The translations under genes were made by a program, and so were the position numbers. The notes beneath the pieces are model-generated. The model was not told the DNA's origin and made no database searches. It worked only from the letters and a program-made list of their open reading frames with translations. Below are positions 1 to 6,860 of a stretch of 11,877 bases of DNA, one piece after another; positions within the stretch are counted from its first letter, which is position 1, and every line of letters begins with the position of its first letter. The stretch comes from an uncultured Chlamydiae bacterium (GTDB lineage: Bacteria; Chlamydiota; Chlamydiia; Chlamydiales; Rhabdochlamydiaceae): NCBI GenBank assembly GCA_903867585.1, contig CAIPRZ010000029.1, positions 1 through 11,877 on the forward strand, read 5' to 3'.

Positions 1-520
1 TATTAAAATAGAGAAGGTTTTGAAGGGGGGTGGGGGTTTCAAGGATGGCCAATAGTTCAAAGTCAGGCTCTGGGGCTTTTGTCGAGGGGTCTAAGAGGCG
101 GGCATGGGCGTAGGCAAGGGTTTCTTGAGAAAGAACTTGATAGTCCCAGAGGGGCCCGTTTACCTTTAGGAGACCGATGGTGTTGAATTTAGACTTAATG
201 ATGAGCTCTTTTTCCCCTTTTTGAAGGAAAAAAACCAGGGAGGGGAGTTTTATGACTGGAATGTTTAAGCCAAATCCAAGACTTTCAGCAAAAGCTACAC
301 CCACACGGGTCCCTGTATAAGAGCCCGGGCCAACGCCAATTCTAATTTCTTCAAGGTCTTTAAAGCCTACAGAGGCTTTTTCAAGAAGATGGGTGACTTC
401 TTGGCTTAAAAGGGCTCCGAGGCTATTTTCATGACGGATAATGGTCTGAAAAATAGAGGGGCCATTTTTAACAGCTAAAATTAGGTAGGGTTGTGAAGTA
501 TCTATAAAAAGGTGAATCAT
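1..520 (-). CDS. tsaB: TsaB, tRNA t6A37 threonylcarbamoyl-transfer complex subunit (3' end outside window)
   Basis: TsaB is the inactive kinase-like partner of TsaD. With TsaE it moves threonylcarbamoyl onto A37 of ANN-reading tRNAs in the cytoplasm. The frame stays open for 173 codons from an ATG at 520 to the left edge. The start fits the family: residues 2-8 (IHLFIDTS) form the first strand of the ASKHA fold. The family hallmark GVGPGSYTGTRVG lies at residues 62-74. Family members are usually about 210-230 aa, so only the C-terminal part is missing. No Shine-Dalgarno precedes the ATG; instead a perfect TATAAT sits 7 bases upstream on the same strand, so the message may be almost leaderless. 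A GNAT gene ends 38 bases upstream on the same strand. The family call is firm; the exact C-terminus is unknown. Confidence 0.9.
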   Translation of the reverse strand, partial: MIHLFIDTSQPYLILAVKNGPSIFQTIIRHENSLGALLSQEVTHLLEKASVGFKDLEEIRIGVGPGSYTGTRVGVAFAESLGFGLNIPVIKLPSLVFFLQKGEKELIIKSKFNTIGLLKVNGPLWDYQVLSQETLAYAHARLLDPSTKAPEPDFELLAILETPTPLQNLLYFN

Positions 521-527
521 CTGGGCG

Positions 528-536
528 ATTATATCA
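528..536 (-). promoter_or_regulatory. Extended -10 promoter element for tsaB
   Basis: Read on the minus strand the bases are TGATATAAT, that is, a TGn extension plus a perfect TATAAT. The -35 position 17 bases further upstream is only AT-rich (TTATTT), which an extended -10 can tolerate. Transcription would begin at or within a base or two of the tsaB ATG (518-520). Perfect -10 boxes do occur by chance in AT-rich DNA, hence the moderate confidence. Confidence 0.4.
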
Positions 537-558
537 GATTGATAATAATTAAATAAAA

Positions 559-1188
559 TTAATCCAGTCCTAAAACCAAAGTCTTGGTTTTAATCGATTC
601 TCCAAACCGGCCCTCAAAAAGGGCGTTAATAGAAGCCTCTTTGGAGTCGGGTGTCAAGCATAAGCAAAATTTATTAAAGCCTTTTTGGATCATTCCGATT
701 TTTTCATAAAAGGAGAAACTTGTCCCAGTTGCATGCAATAAAATATAATTTAAAGAGGCCTTTTGAGCTTTTAGCAGGATAGCAAAAAAAAGGAGAAGGC
801 CTCCGCCTCTTAAGGGGTGGGGGTGTTTGATAACAGGCCACCTATAATTCCAAGGAGCTGTTACCAGAGCATCGATAAGAGCTCTTTTTTCTGGAAGGCC
901 AGGATGCTGGGTAAGATGAAAGCTTGCAATAGATTGAATTTCATAGGTGTTGTCTTTTGCAAGAAAAACATATCGACCTTTTTTAGGGTCGGCATCATTA
1001 ACGTCATCTTCTAAAATATTTAAAACGATCGAATAATCAGCTGTGATTGAGCTGTAGGATTTGTCTTCAAATAAAGGATTCAGATATTTGCGCCAGATCT
1101 CAAGGGTTGTAAGGACCTCCCCTTTATCTGAATTTTTCATAAGTCTTACCGAGGCAAAATAGTTAGAGGAGGTGCTAATTATTGTCAT
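559..1188 (-). CDS. GNAT-family N-acetyltransferase, substrate unknown
   Basis: This 209-aa protein shows the acetyl-CoA-binding core of the GNAT fold in its second half. A strand at residues 103-114 (ALIDALVTAPWN) leads into an RGGG turn at 127-130, equivalent to the Q/RxxGxG/A pyrophosphate loop, followed by a helix. Motif B then follows at 149-166 (ILLHATGTSFSFYEKIGM), with Tyr161 in the usual general-acid position. The first 90 or so residues match nothing I recognise and make it longer than RimI, which is about 150 aa. Many bacteria carry rimI beside tsaB, so the position is suggestive, but I see no RimI-specific signature. No Shine-Dalgarno precedes the ATG at 1188; an in-frame ATG at codon 17 (1140) is an alternative start. 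It is divergent from lon across 165 bases. The fold is likely; the substrate is unknown. Confidence 0.72.
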   Translation of the reverse strand: MTIISTSSNYFASVRLMKNSDKGEVLTTLEIWRKYLNPLFEDKSYSSITADYSIVLNILEDDVNDADPKKGRYVFLAKDNTYEIQSIASFHLTQHPGLPEKRALIDALVTAPWNYRWPVIKHPHPLRGGGLLLFFAILLKAQKASLNYILLHATGTSFSFYEKIGMIQKGFNKFCLCLTPDSKEASINALFEGRFGESIKTKTLVLGLD

Positions 1189-1340
1189 AGATAAAAAACT
1201 TGGTGATTTTAGCTAAAAATACTAATGCTTAAATGAAAAAAATTTAAACCCTTTTTTTATATTTTGGCTTTAGCCATTGTGCAAATTAGGGATAGTAAAT
1301 AGACAACTTCCCTGCTTATTGTAGAGTCTGATTTTTATCT

Positions 1341-1347
1341 AAGGCGG
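1341..1347 (+). promoter_or_regulatory. Ribosome binding site fixing the lon GTG start
   Basis: AAGGCGG, one mismatch from AAGGAGG, ends 6 bases before a GTG at 1354. It supports this non-ATG codon as the lon start. An out-of-frame ATG at 1352 overlaps the start as ATGTGA and reads directly into a stop. Confidence 0.55.
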
Positions 1348-1353
1348 TGTAAT

Positions 1354-3822
1354 GTGAATTACGAAGATGAACTTCTAGAAATGGACGCTGATGAAGAGGT
1401 TGCACTAGCACTTCAAGAATCGGTAAAAGCGGATCAAGGCCGGGATAGGTCCTCTGTTCCAGCTCCTGATAGTGTGTATGTGATTCCTTTAAATCGAAGA
1501 CCTTTTTTTCCAGGTATGGCAGCGCCAATTATTATAGAGCCTGGCGCCTATTATGAAATTTTAAAACAAATCGCTAATACTGACCACAAAAGTATGGGCC
1601 TGTTTTTAACTAAAGAAGAAGAAGCTGATATCAATACCATTTCAGCTCAAGGTTTATATGATGTGGGAATATTAGCACGAATTCTTCGCATCATCCCGAT
1701 GGAACACGGGGGAGCCCAAGTTATCCTTAATATGGAAAAAAGGATAACGGCTAAAAAATTTAGTAAATCGCAAAAAGTGCTTAAAGCATCTATTGATATT
1801 TTGGATGATCATCCCAATCCTAAGGTATCTAAAGAGCTTAAAGCTTATTCCATTAGTATTATTACAACAATTAAAGAGCTTTTAAAACTCAATCCCTTAT
1901 TCAAAGAAGAGCTTCAAATATTTTTAGGCCATTCTGATTTTACAGAGCCTGGAAAGCTTTCTGATTTTGCGGTGGCTCTAACAACAGCAACGCGAGAAGA
2001 GCTTCAAGAAGTTTTACAAACTTTTAATGTAAAATCTCGCATTGAAAAAGCGCTTGGTCTTCTTAAAAAAGAGCTTGATCTTTCCCATTTGCAAAACAGC
2101 ATTAATATGAAAATTGAAGCCACGATTTCTAAAACTCAAAGAGAGTTTTTTCTTCGTGAGCAACTTAAGACGATTAAAAAAGAGCTTGGGCTTGAAAAAG
2201 ATGATAAGGCTTTAGATATTGAAAAATTCAATGAGCGCTTAAAAAAACGGGTAATTCCAGCAGATATTAAAAAAGTCATCGATGAGGAACTAGAAAAACT
2301 GGGCGTTCTAGATATGCAATCGTCGGAATATGCTGTTTGTAGAAGTTATATTGATTGGTTAACCATTATCCCTTGGGGAATAAAGGTCGAAGAAAATTTA
2401 GAACTTCCTCACGCTGAGAAAATTTTAAATGAAGACCATTATGGTTTAGAAGATATTAAATCGCGCATCTCCGAATTCATCAGTGTCGGGAAACTTGTTG
2501 GGGGCGTAAAGGGGAGTATTTTATGTCTTTTAGGTCCCCCAGGTGTTGGTAAAACCTCAATTGGTAAAAGCATCGCTAAAGCTTTAGGAAGACCATTTTT
2601 CCGCTTTTCAGTAGGAGGTATGCGTGATGAGGCCGAAATTAAAGGGCATAGAAGAACCTATATTGGTGCGATGCCTGGAAAAATTGTGCAGGCTTTAAAA
2701 TCTACTGAAGCGATGAATCCTGTCATTATGCTCGATGAGATCGATAAGATGGGATCAAGTTTTCATGGCGATCCAGCTTCTGCACTGCTTGAGGTTTTAG
2801 ATCCTGAACAAAACAAAGATTTTTTAGATCATTATCTAGATGTTAGAGTGGATCTATCTAATATCTTATTTGTGGTGACAGCAAACGTTTTAGAATCAAT
2901 TCCAGAAGCACTGCAAGACCGGATGGATATTTTAAGATTATCGGGCTATATACAAGAAGAAAAAATCCAAATCGCTTCTAAATATTTGATTCCAAAAAAT
3001 AAAAAAGCGATGGGGATTAAAGCTACCGATGTGGCGTTTTCTAAAAAAGCGCTGGCTCAAATCATCAACGGTTACGCCCGCGAAGCTGGTGTAAGAACGT
3101 TAGAGCATTTGATTAAAAAAATCTTAAGAAAAACAGCGGTTAAAATTGTTAAAGCGCTAAGTAATAAAAAAGCCAAGCCCTTTAAAGAAGATATTAGTGA
3201 AACCAATTTGGAAACCTATTTAGGGAAACCTATTTTTACAAGCGATAGATTCTATAGTAAAACTCCAGTCGGTGTAACTATGGGTCTTGCTTGGACTTCG
3301 ATGGGAGGGGCGACTTTATATGTGGAAGCTATCAAGGTGCCTTCAGAAAAAACAGAGATGAAGTTAACTGGGCAACTTGGGGATGTCATGAAAGAGTCGG
3401 CTCAAATTGCCTGGACTTATCTCCATGGGAAAATTGAGTCCTATGCACCTGGCAAAAGTTTCTTTGATAAAACTTCTGTTCATATCCATATTCCTGAGGG
3501 AGCTACTCCTAAAGATGGACCATCAGCTGGGATCACCATGGTGACTACTATTCTTTCTTTATTGATAAACAAACCTGTTTTGCAGGATTTGGGAATGACG
3601 GGTGAGCTCACTTTAACAGGAAGAGTTTTGGCCATCGGCGGGGTTAAAGAAAAAGTTATAGCATCCAGAAGATCGGGGGCTAAAGTCTTAATCTTTCCAA
3701 AAGATAACAAAAGAGATTATGATGAATTGCCCTCTTATATAAAAAAGGGGCTTACGATCCATTTTGTGGAGCATTATGACGAAGTCTTTAAAATCGCTTT
3801 TGGAAAAGCCCCAAAAGCTTGA
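1354..3822 (+). CDS. lon: ATP-dependent AAA+ protease Lon
   Basis: Lon is a cytoplasmic hexameric protease that unfolds and degrades misfolded and some regulatory proteins. All parts are present in 822 aa. There is an acidic N-terminal extension (1-36), then a LON substrate-binding domain from about 42 (PLNRRPFFPG). A long helical region leads to the AAA+ module with Walker A GPPGVGKT (394-401), Walker B MLDEID with D461/E462, and an arginine-finger region (RMDILR). The protease domain carries the Ser-Lys dyad: Ser724 in KDGPSAG and Lys767 in GGVKEK. The 43-residue spacing equals that of E. coli S679/K722, so the enzyme should be active. I find no CIRCE element upstream. The last 47 bases overlap the next gene, so lon is probably the first gene of a four-gene operon. 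Confidence 0.98.
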   Translation: MNYEDELLEMDADEEVALALQESVKADQGRDRSSVPAPDSVYVIPLNRRPFFPGMAAPIIIEPGAYYEILKQIANTDHKSMGLFLTKEEEADINTISAQGLYDVGILARILRIIPMEHGGAQVILNMEKRITAKKFSKSQKVLKASIDILDDHPNPKVSKELKAYSISIITTIKELLKLNPLFKEELQIFLGHSDFTEPGKLSDFAVALTTATREELQEVLQTFNVKSRIEKALGLLKKELDLSHLQNSINMKIEATISKTQREFFLREQLKTIKKELGLEKDDKALDIEKFNERLKKRVIPADIKKVIDEELEKLGVLDMQSSEYAVCRSYIDWLTIIPWGIKVEENLELPHAEKILNEDHYGLEDIKSRISEFISVGKLVGGVKGSILCLLGPPGVGKTSIGKSIAKALGRPFFRFSVGGMRDEAEIKGHRRTYIGAMPGKIVQALKSTEAMNPVIMLDEIDKMGSSFHGDPASALLEVLDPEQNKDFLDHYLDVRVDLSNILFVVTANVLESIPEALQDRMDILRLSGYIQEEKIQIASKYLIPKNKKAMGIKATDVAFSKKALAQIINGYAREAGVRTLEHLIKKILRKTAVKIVKALSNKKAKPFKEDISETNLETYLGKPIFTSDRFYSKTPVGVTMGLAWTSMGGATLYVEAIKVPSEKTEMKLTGQLGDVMKESAQIAWTYLHGKIESYAPGKSFFDKTSVHIHIPEGATPKDGPSAGITMVTTILSLLINKPVLQDLGMTGELTLTGRVLAIGGVKEKVIASRRSGAKVLIFPKDNKRDYDELPSYIKKGLTIHFVEHYDEVFKIAFGKAPKA

Positions 3823-4306
3823 ACAGTTTATTGAAAATAAATTTATAGACCCTAATTGCATAGCCGAGACTGTAAAATCGCTAAAAAGTCAGGGTCTATC
3901 GATTGCCACCTTAAATGGATCTTTTGATCTTTTACACGCTGGCCATCTATACATATTATTTGAAGCAAAAAAAACAGCTGATATCTTAATTGTCGCTTTA
4001 AATAGCGATGATTCGATCAAACGCTATAAAGGGGCTGAGCGTCCGATAGTGGATCTTACTAATCGACTAGCCCTGATAGCCTCTATGGATTGGATCGATT
4101 ATGTCACTTTTTTTGAAGAAGACGATCCAAGAGCTCTTTTAGAAAAAATAGCTCCTGATGTTCATGTCAATGGGGCTGAATATGGGGATAACTGTATTGA
4201 AAAAAAGACTGTTGAAGCCTGTGGTGGAAGGATCCATCTGGTGGATCGCATCGAAGGATTGAGTACAAGCTCCCTAATCAAAAAGATAAAAACACTATGC
4301 GATTAA
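3776..4306 (+). CDS. Stand-alone HldE C-domain (RfaE2-type) nucleotidyltransferase
   Basis: This 176-aa cytidylyltransferase-fold enzyme matches the C-terminal half of HldE, which adenylylates D-glycero-beta-D-manno-heptose 1-phosphate in ADP-heptose synthesis. The nucleotide-binding signature GSFDLLHAGH is at 48-57, with the HxGH histidines at 54 and 57. KRYKGAERP follows near 82-90, and GLSTSSLI at 161-168 corresponds to the GxSTTxII motif that closes the domain. No sugar-kinase domain is attached. About 45 residues precede the signature, roughly 20 more than usual. I chose the ATG at 3776, which has GGAG 4 bases upstream; an in-frame TTG at 3764 would add only four residues. The gene overlaps lon by 47 bases and the rhomboid gene by 10. 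Classical chlamydial LPS is built from Kdo without heptose, so ADP-heptose for LPS is not assured and the substrate is open. Confidence 0.85.
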   Translation: MTKSLKSLLEKPQKLEQFIENKFIDPNCIAETVKSLKSQGLSIATLNGSFDLLHAGHLYILFEAKKTADILIVALNSDDSIKRYKGAERPIVDLTNRLALIASMDWIDYVTFFEEDDPRALLEKIAPDVHVNGAEYGDNCIEKKTVEACGGRIHLVDRIEGLSTSSLIKKIKTLCD

Positions 4307-5409
4307 TCGGCTCTTTAAAAACGCAGCAAGAGGCGTTCAATTTTCAAAAGTTTTGTCAAAGCAAAGGAATAGAGCTCCTGGTTGACCAATCGAACCAGGC
4401 TGGAGAATCTACCATTCAGCTTTGGGTAGTCAATGAAGATGAAACCGTAAAAGCGGTTCAATTTTTAGAAGCGTATAAAAAAAATCCTTCTCATCCAGAA
4501 TTTTATGTTATCTCCAAAGAGCCTCTTGAGCAGGAAGATCTTGATACATCAACCCCTCAGGTAGTAGCAAAAGCTCCAAGGCTCCCCATTTTAACCTGGG
4601 GTTGGATTTTCTTATCGGTTATCCTTTTTTTTATTCAGATGGGTCAGACCTCGTTGATGATCAAAGATCAAGGCAGTGTCATGATGGAGGTGGAGTTAAC
4701 CCCGATTGAGCAAAAACTTTTTTTTGATGTCCCTCAAGGTTTTACTGAATTAAAAACCTTTGTCGAAACCCACCAATTAAAAACTCACGAAGATCTTGAA
4801 AAAATGTCAGAGGAAGATAAGAAGTCGTGGGATGAGTTACGAAGGACCGCCTATTTTCATGGCTTTTTAGATATGATTGAAGATCCTGAATATAAAAAAA
4901 GTTATCAGGATAAAAAAATGCCCATTTTTCAAAAAATTAAAGAGGGTCAAGTTTACCGTTTAATGACCCCTGTTTTTTTACATGGAAGTTTACTTCATAT
5001 CTTATTCAATATGATTTGGCTTTTTTTACTGATGAAGCTCATTGAAATGAAGCTTGGGGTTTTTAAAACACTTATTTTAGCAATAGTGTGTGGAGTTGTT
5101 TCCAATGTTGCTCAATATATTTTAACAGGGCCTTTTTTTATTGGGGCCTCAGGTATTATCATTGGACTTGCAGCTTTTATTTGGATGAGACAAAAAAGGG
5201 CCCCGTGGGAAGGGTATGCATTGTCCCGTAGTCTTTTATTTTTTTTAATGATCTATGTTTTAGCGCTTGTTGTTTTAAGTATTGGGGTATTTGTGTTTAA
5301 CTTAACAAGCCATAAAGATCTTTCCTTTGGAGTTGCTAACGCAGCTCACGTTTTTGGAGGACTTACTGGGCTTGTTTTAGGATCGTTAAAATTTTTCAGG
5401 AGAGCTTAG
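4297..5409 (+). CDS. GlpG-type rhomboid intramembrane serine protease with enlarged loop 1
   Basis: Rhomboids cleave transmembrane helices inside the membrane. This 370-aa protein starts with a soluble domain of about 90 residues resembling the GlpG cytoplasmic domain. Predicted membrane segments lie near 97-117, 229-249, 255-276, 283-297, 311-334 and 345-365, which is the six-helix bacterial layout. The active site is intact: Ser285 in GASG and His351 in NAAHVFGG form the dyad, and His234 and Asn238 in HILFN match GlpG H150/N154. Tyr220-Arg221 sits where GlpG has the Trp-Arg of loop 1. The oddity is the stretch between helices 1 and 2: about 100 charged, helix-prone residues (118-219) against roughly 30 in GlpG, presumably facing the periplasm. 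The ATG overlaps the end of the previous gene by 10 bases, suggesting coupled translation. Substrates are unknown. Confidence 0.92.
   Translation: MRLIGSLKTQQEAFNFQKFCQSKGIELLVDQSNQAGESTIQLWVVNEDETVKAVQFLEAYKKNPSHPEFYVISKEPLEQEDLDTSTPQVVAKAPRLPILTWGWIFLSVILFFIQMGQTSLMIKDQGSVMMEVELTPIEQKLFFDVPQGFTELKTFVETHQLKTHEDLEKMSEEDKKSWDELRRTAYFHGFLDMIEDPEYKKSYQDKKMPIFQKIKEGQVYRLMTPVFLHGSLLHILFNMIWLFLLMKLIEMKLGVFKTLILAIVCGVVSNVAQYILTGPFFIGASGIIIGLAAFIWMRQKRAPWEGYALSRSLLFFLMIYVLALVVLSIGVFVFNLTSHKDLSFGVANAAHVFGGLTGLVLGSLKFFRRA
5398..5402 (+). promoter_or_regulatory. Shine-Dalgarno deciding the rnz GTG start
   Basis: AGGAG lies within the last codons of the rhomboid gene, 7 bases before the GTG at 5410. That GTG immediately follows the rhomboid stop TAG with no intervening base, which supports GTG initiation and translational coupling. 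Confidence 0.6.
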
Positions 5410-6330
5410 GTGACAGTTCGGGATTTAACCATTCTTGGGTGCGCTTCACAACAACCGACACGCCTTCGTAATCATGGCGCTTATTTACTCCGATGGAATG
5501 AAGAAGGGCTTCTATTTGATCCTGGTGAAGGGACGCAAAGACAGTTTATTTTTGCTAACGTCGCCCCTCCGACTGTTACTCGAATTTTTGTTTCCCATTT
5601 CCATGGTGATCATTGTTTAGGATTAGGCTCGATGTTAATGCGACTTAATCTTGATAAAGTAACTCATCCTATCCATGTCTATTATCCCGCTTCTGGAAAA
5701 GTTTATTTTGATCGACTTCGCTATGGGACTGCTTATCATGAACAAATTAAAGTTATTGAACATCCCGTCCATCACACAGGGCTTGTTCATGAAGATGAAA
5801 ATTTTAGGATAGAAGCCTATGCCTTAGAGCATGGAATTGAAAATTATGCTTACCGCATTCAAGAAACTCCAAGAAGACGGTTTTATAAAGAAAAGCTCAA
5901 AGAAGCGGGTATTGACGGCTTTTATGTACGAGATCTTTTAGAAAAAGGGTCTGTTGAAATTCATGGACAGCGTTATTATCTTAAAGATTTTTCAAGCCTT
6001 CAGCCAGGGAGTATTTTTTCCTGCGTTCTTGATACCAAGTTTTGTCAAAATGCGATTATGGCAGCCCGTGATGCTGATCTTTTACTTTGTGAAAGTACCT
6101 ATTTAGATGCTGAAAAAACGCTAGCTGAAAATCATAATCATCTTACCGCCACCCAAGCTGCTGTTATCGCTAAAGAAGCCAATGCCAAAATGCTTATTCT
6201 AACTCATTTTTCAGCCCGCTATCTTGATCTTTCTGAATTTGAAAAAGAGGCTCAAATAGTTTTTCCAAATAGTTTTGCAACTGATGATTTAAAAGTTTTT
6301 CCTTTTAGAAAAACTATTGTAAATCCTTAA
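5410..6330 (+). CDS. rnz: Ribonuclease Z (tRNA 3'-end endonuclease)
   Basis: tRNase Z cuts the 3' trailer from tRNA precursors, leaving the discriminator base ready for CCA addition; this is needed when tRNA genes do not encode CCA. The 306-aa length equals that of the bacterial short form (B. subtilis, 307). The metallo-beta-lactamase zinc motif HFHGDH occupies 63-68 (H63, H65, D67, H68), at the same numbers as in B. subtilis. Remaining ligands are H141 in ALEHG, D208 in VLDTKF and H266 in THFSARY, the last being a typical tRNase Z signature. NHLTATQAA near 227-235 is also characteristic. The gene abuts the rhomboid stop and is last in the lon operon. Its final 17 bases overlap, tail to tail, the end of a small minus-strand gene, leaving no room for a separate terminator. 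Confidence 0.97.
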   Translation: MTVRDLTILGCASQQPTRLRNHGAYLLRWNEEGLLFDPGEGTQRQFIFANVAPPTVTRIFVSHFHGDHCLGLGSMLMRLNLDKVTHPIHVYYPASGKVYFDRLRYGTAYHEQIKVIEHPVHHTGLVHEDENFRIEAYALEHGIENYAYRIQETPRRRFYKEKLKEAGIDGFYVRDLLEKGSVEIHGQRYYLKDFSSLQPGSIFSCVLDTKFCQNAIMAARDADLLLCESTYLDAEKTLAENHNHLTATQAAVIAKEANAKMLILTHFSARYLDLSEFEKEAQIVFPNSFATDDLKVFPFRKTIVNP

Positions 6331-6484
6331 GAATTAATTCTAATTCTTTGAGTAAAACACGGGTCGCTTCTTTATGAAGTACAAGGTTGTGAACCACTTT
6401 TTTCATAGTGGATTGATCATAGCTTTCTTCGGTAAATAATTTAGCAGCTTCTAAAAGGGAAGTGGGCTTTAATTTTTTAGACAT
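6314..6484 (-). CDS. Small protein of unknown function, 56 aa, coupled to the upstream gene
   Basis: This short frame begins at an ATG whose first bases overlap the stop of the upstream gene by 8 bases (ATGTCTAA). It runs to a TAG at 6314-6316. The product starts MSKKLKPTSLLEAAKLFTEE and continues as a lysine- and leucine-rich, apparently all-helical chain ending in LKELELILKDLQ. There is no signal peptide, cysteine or membrane segment. No Shine-Dalgarno precedes the ATG, so translation would depend on ribosomes finishing the upstream gene. The 3' end overlaps the rnz 3' end by 17 bases. The overlap arrangement and plausible amino-acid composition argue for a real gene; its short length and lack of a recognised family argue for caution. 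Function unknown. Confidence 0.55.
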   Translation of the reverse strand: MSKKLKPTSLLEAAKLFTEESYDQSTMKKVVHNLVLHKEATRVLLKELELILKDLQ

Positions 6485-6782
6485 ATATCGGTGAGTTAAT
6501 AATTGTATTTAAAACCCTTGAGGTTTCAAGAAGTGTTCTACTTAGTTCTGGGTGATTTGTTAGAGTCAATCCTTGCTCAGTAAGTTTATTTAAGGAAATG
6601 GTGGATTGAACTAGATCGTGGCAAAGGGTCTGGTCTATTTTATCAGGGCTTATTAAAATTTTATTTATAACCTGGTTGAGGTGTAAAACCTGCGTATGTA
6701 GGGCCTGTTTTAATGCAGGTAGATTAGCCGGAGGTGGGGTAGGAGCTGAATAAGCAGAAATGGGGTCTTTACGAATTTCCAT
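6477..6782 (-). CDS. Small helical protein of unknown function, about 101 aa
   Basis: I do not recognise this protein. From the ATG at 6782 it has 101 residues: a proline-rich N-terminal stretch (SAPTPPPANLP) and then a mostly helical chain rich in Leu, Thr, Asn and Gln (LPALKQALHTQVLHLNQVIN and onward). There is no signal peptide, membrane helix or metal motif; a single Cys lies mid-chain. AAAGGA sits 4 bases before the ATG, which favours it over the upstream in-frame TTG at 6830. The TTG would add 16 basic residues (MAKNRKSFKVGLLKDP), has no Shine-Dalgarno and directly follows an in-frame stop. It is divergent from the MFS gene and overlaps the 56-aa gene downstream, so the two probably form a small operon. 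Size and helicity would suit a secretion chaperone or adaptor, but nothing in the sequence shows it. Confidence 0.6.
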   Translation of the reverse strand: MEIRKDPISAYSAPTPPPANLPALKQALHTQVLHLNQVINKILISPDKIDQTLCHDLVQSTISLNKLTEQGLTLTNHPELSRTLLETSRVLNTIINSPIYV

Positions 6783-6835
6783 AGGGTCCTTTAAAAGCCC
6801 GACCTTAAATGATTTTCTGTTTTTCGCCAATCAGG

Positions 6836-6841
6836 TAAAAT
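6836..6841 (+). promoter_or_regulatory. Possible -10 box for the MFS gene
   Basis: TAAAAT lies 19 bases before the MFS ATG, with AAGGGG (6850-6854 region) as ribosome binding site in between. No good -35 hexamer is seen at 16-18 bases; the position reads TTTTCT. Weak support only. Confidence 0.25.
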
Positions 6842-6860
6842 AGTTGGATAAGGGGCTAAC

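Noticed and set aside
817..1014. 65-codon plus-strand frame within the GNAT gene
   Set aside because: The minus-strand GNAT motifs explain this stretch better; the product looks random.
1189..1353. CIRCE-type heat-shock operator upstream of lon
   Set aside because: No TTAGCACTC/GAGTGCTAA pair is present; only short unrelated dyads occur.
1830..2190. Repeated AAAGAGCTT/GAAGAGCTT words in lon
   Set aside because: They are recurring Lys/Glu-Glu-Leu codons in a helical region, at irregular spacing, not a DNA repeat.
3480..3710. 76-codon minus-strand frame within lon
   Set aside because: It is antisense to the lon protease domain, which shows clear protein conservation; no start signals.
6329..6348. 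AAGAATTA/TAATTCTT inverted repeat with a 4-base loop after rnz as terminator
   Set aside because: The stem is almost all A/T and no T-run follows on either strand; it also lies in the 56-aa coding region.
6391..6412. CCACT/AGTGG hairpin as rnz terminator
   Set aside because: Only 5 bp, no T-run after it, and inside a likely coding sequence.
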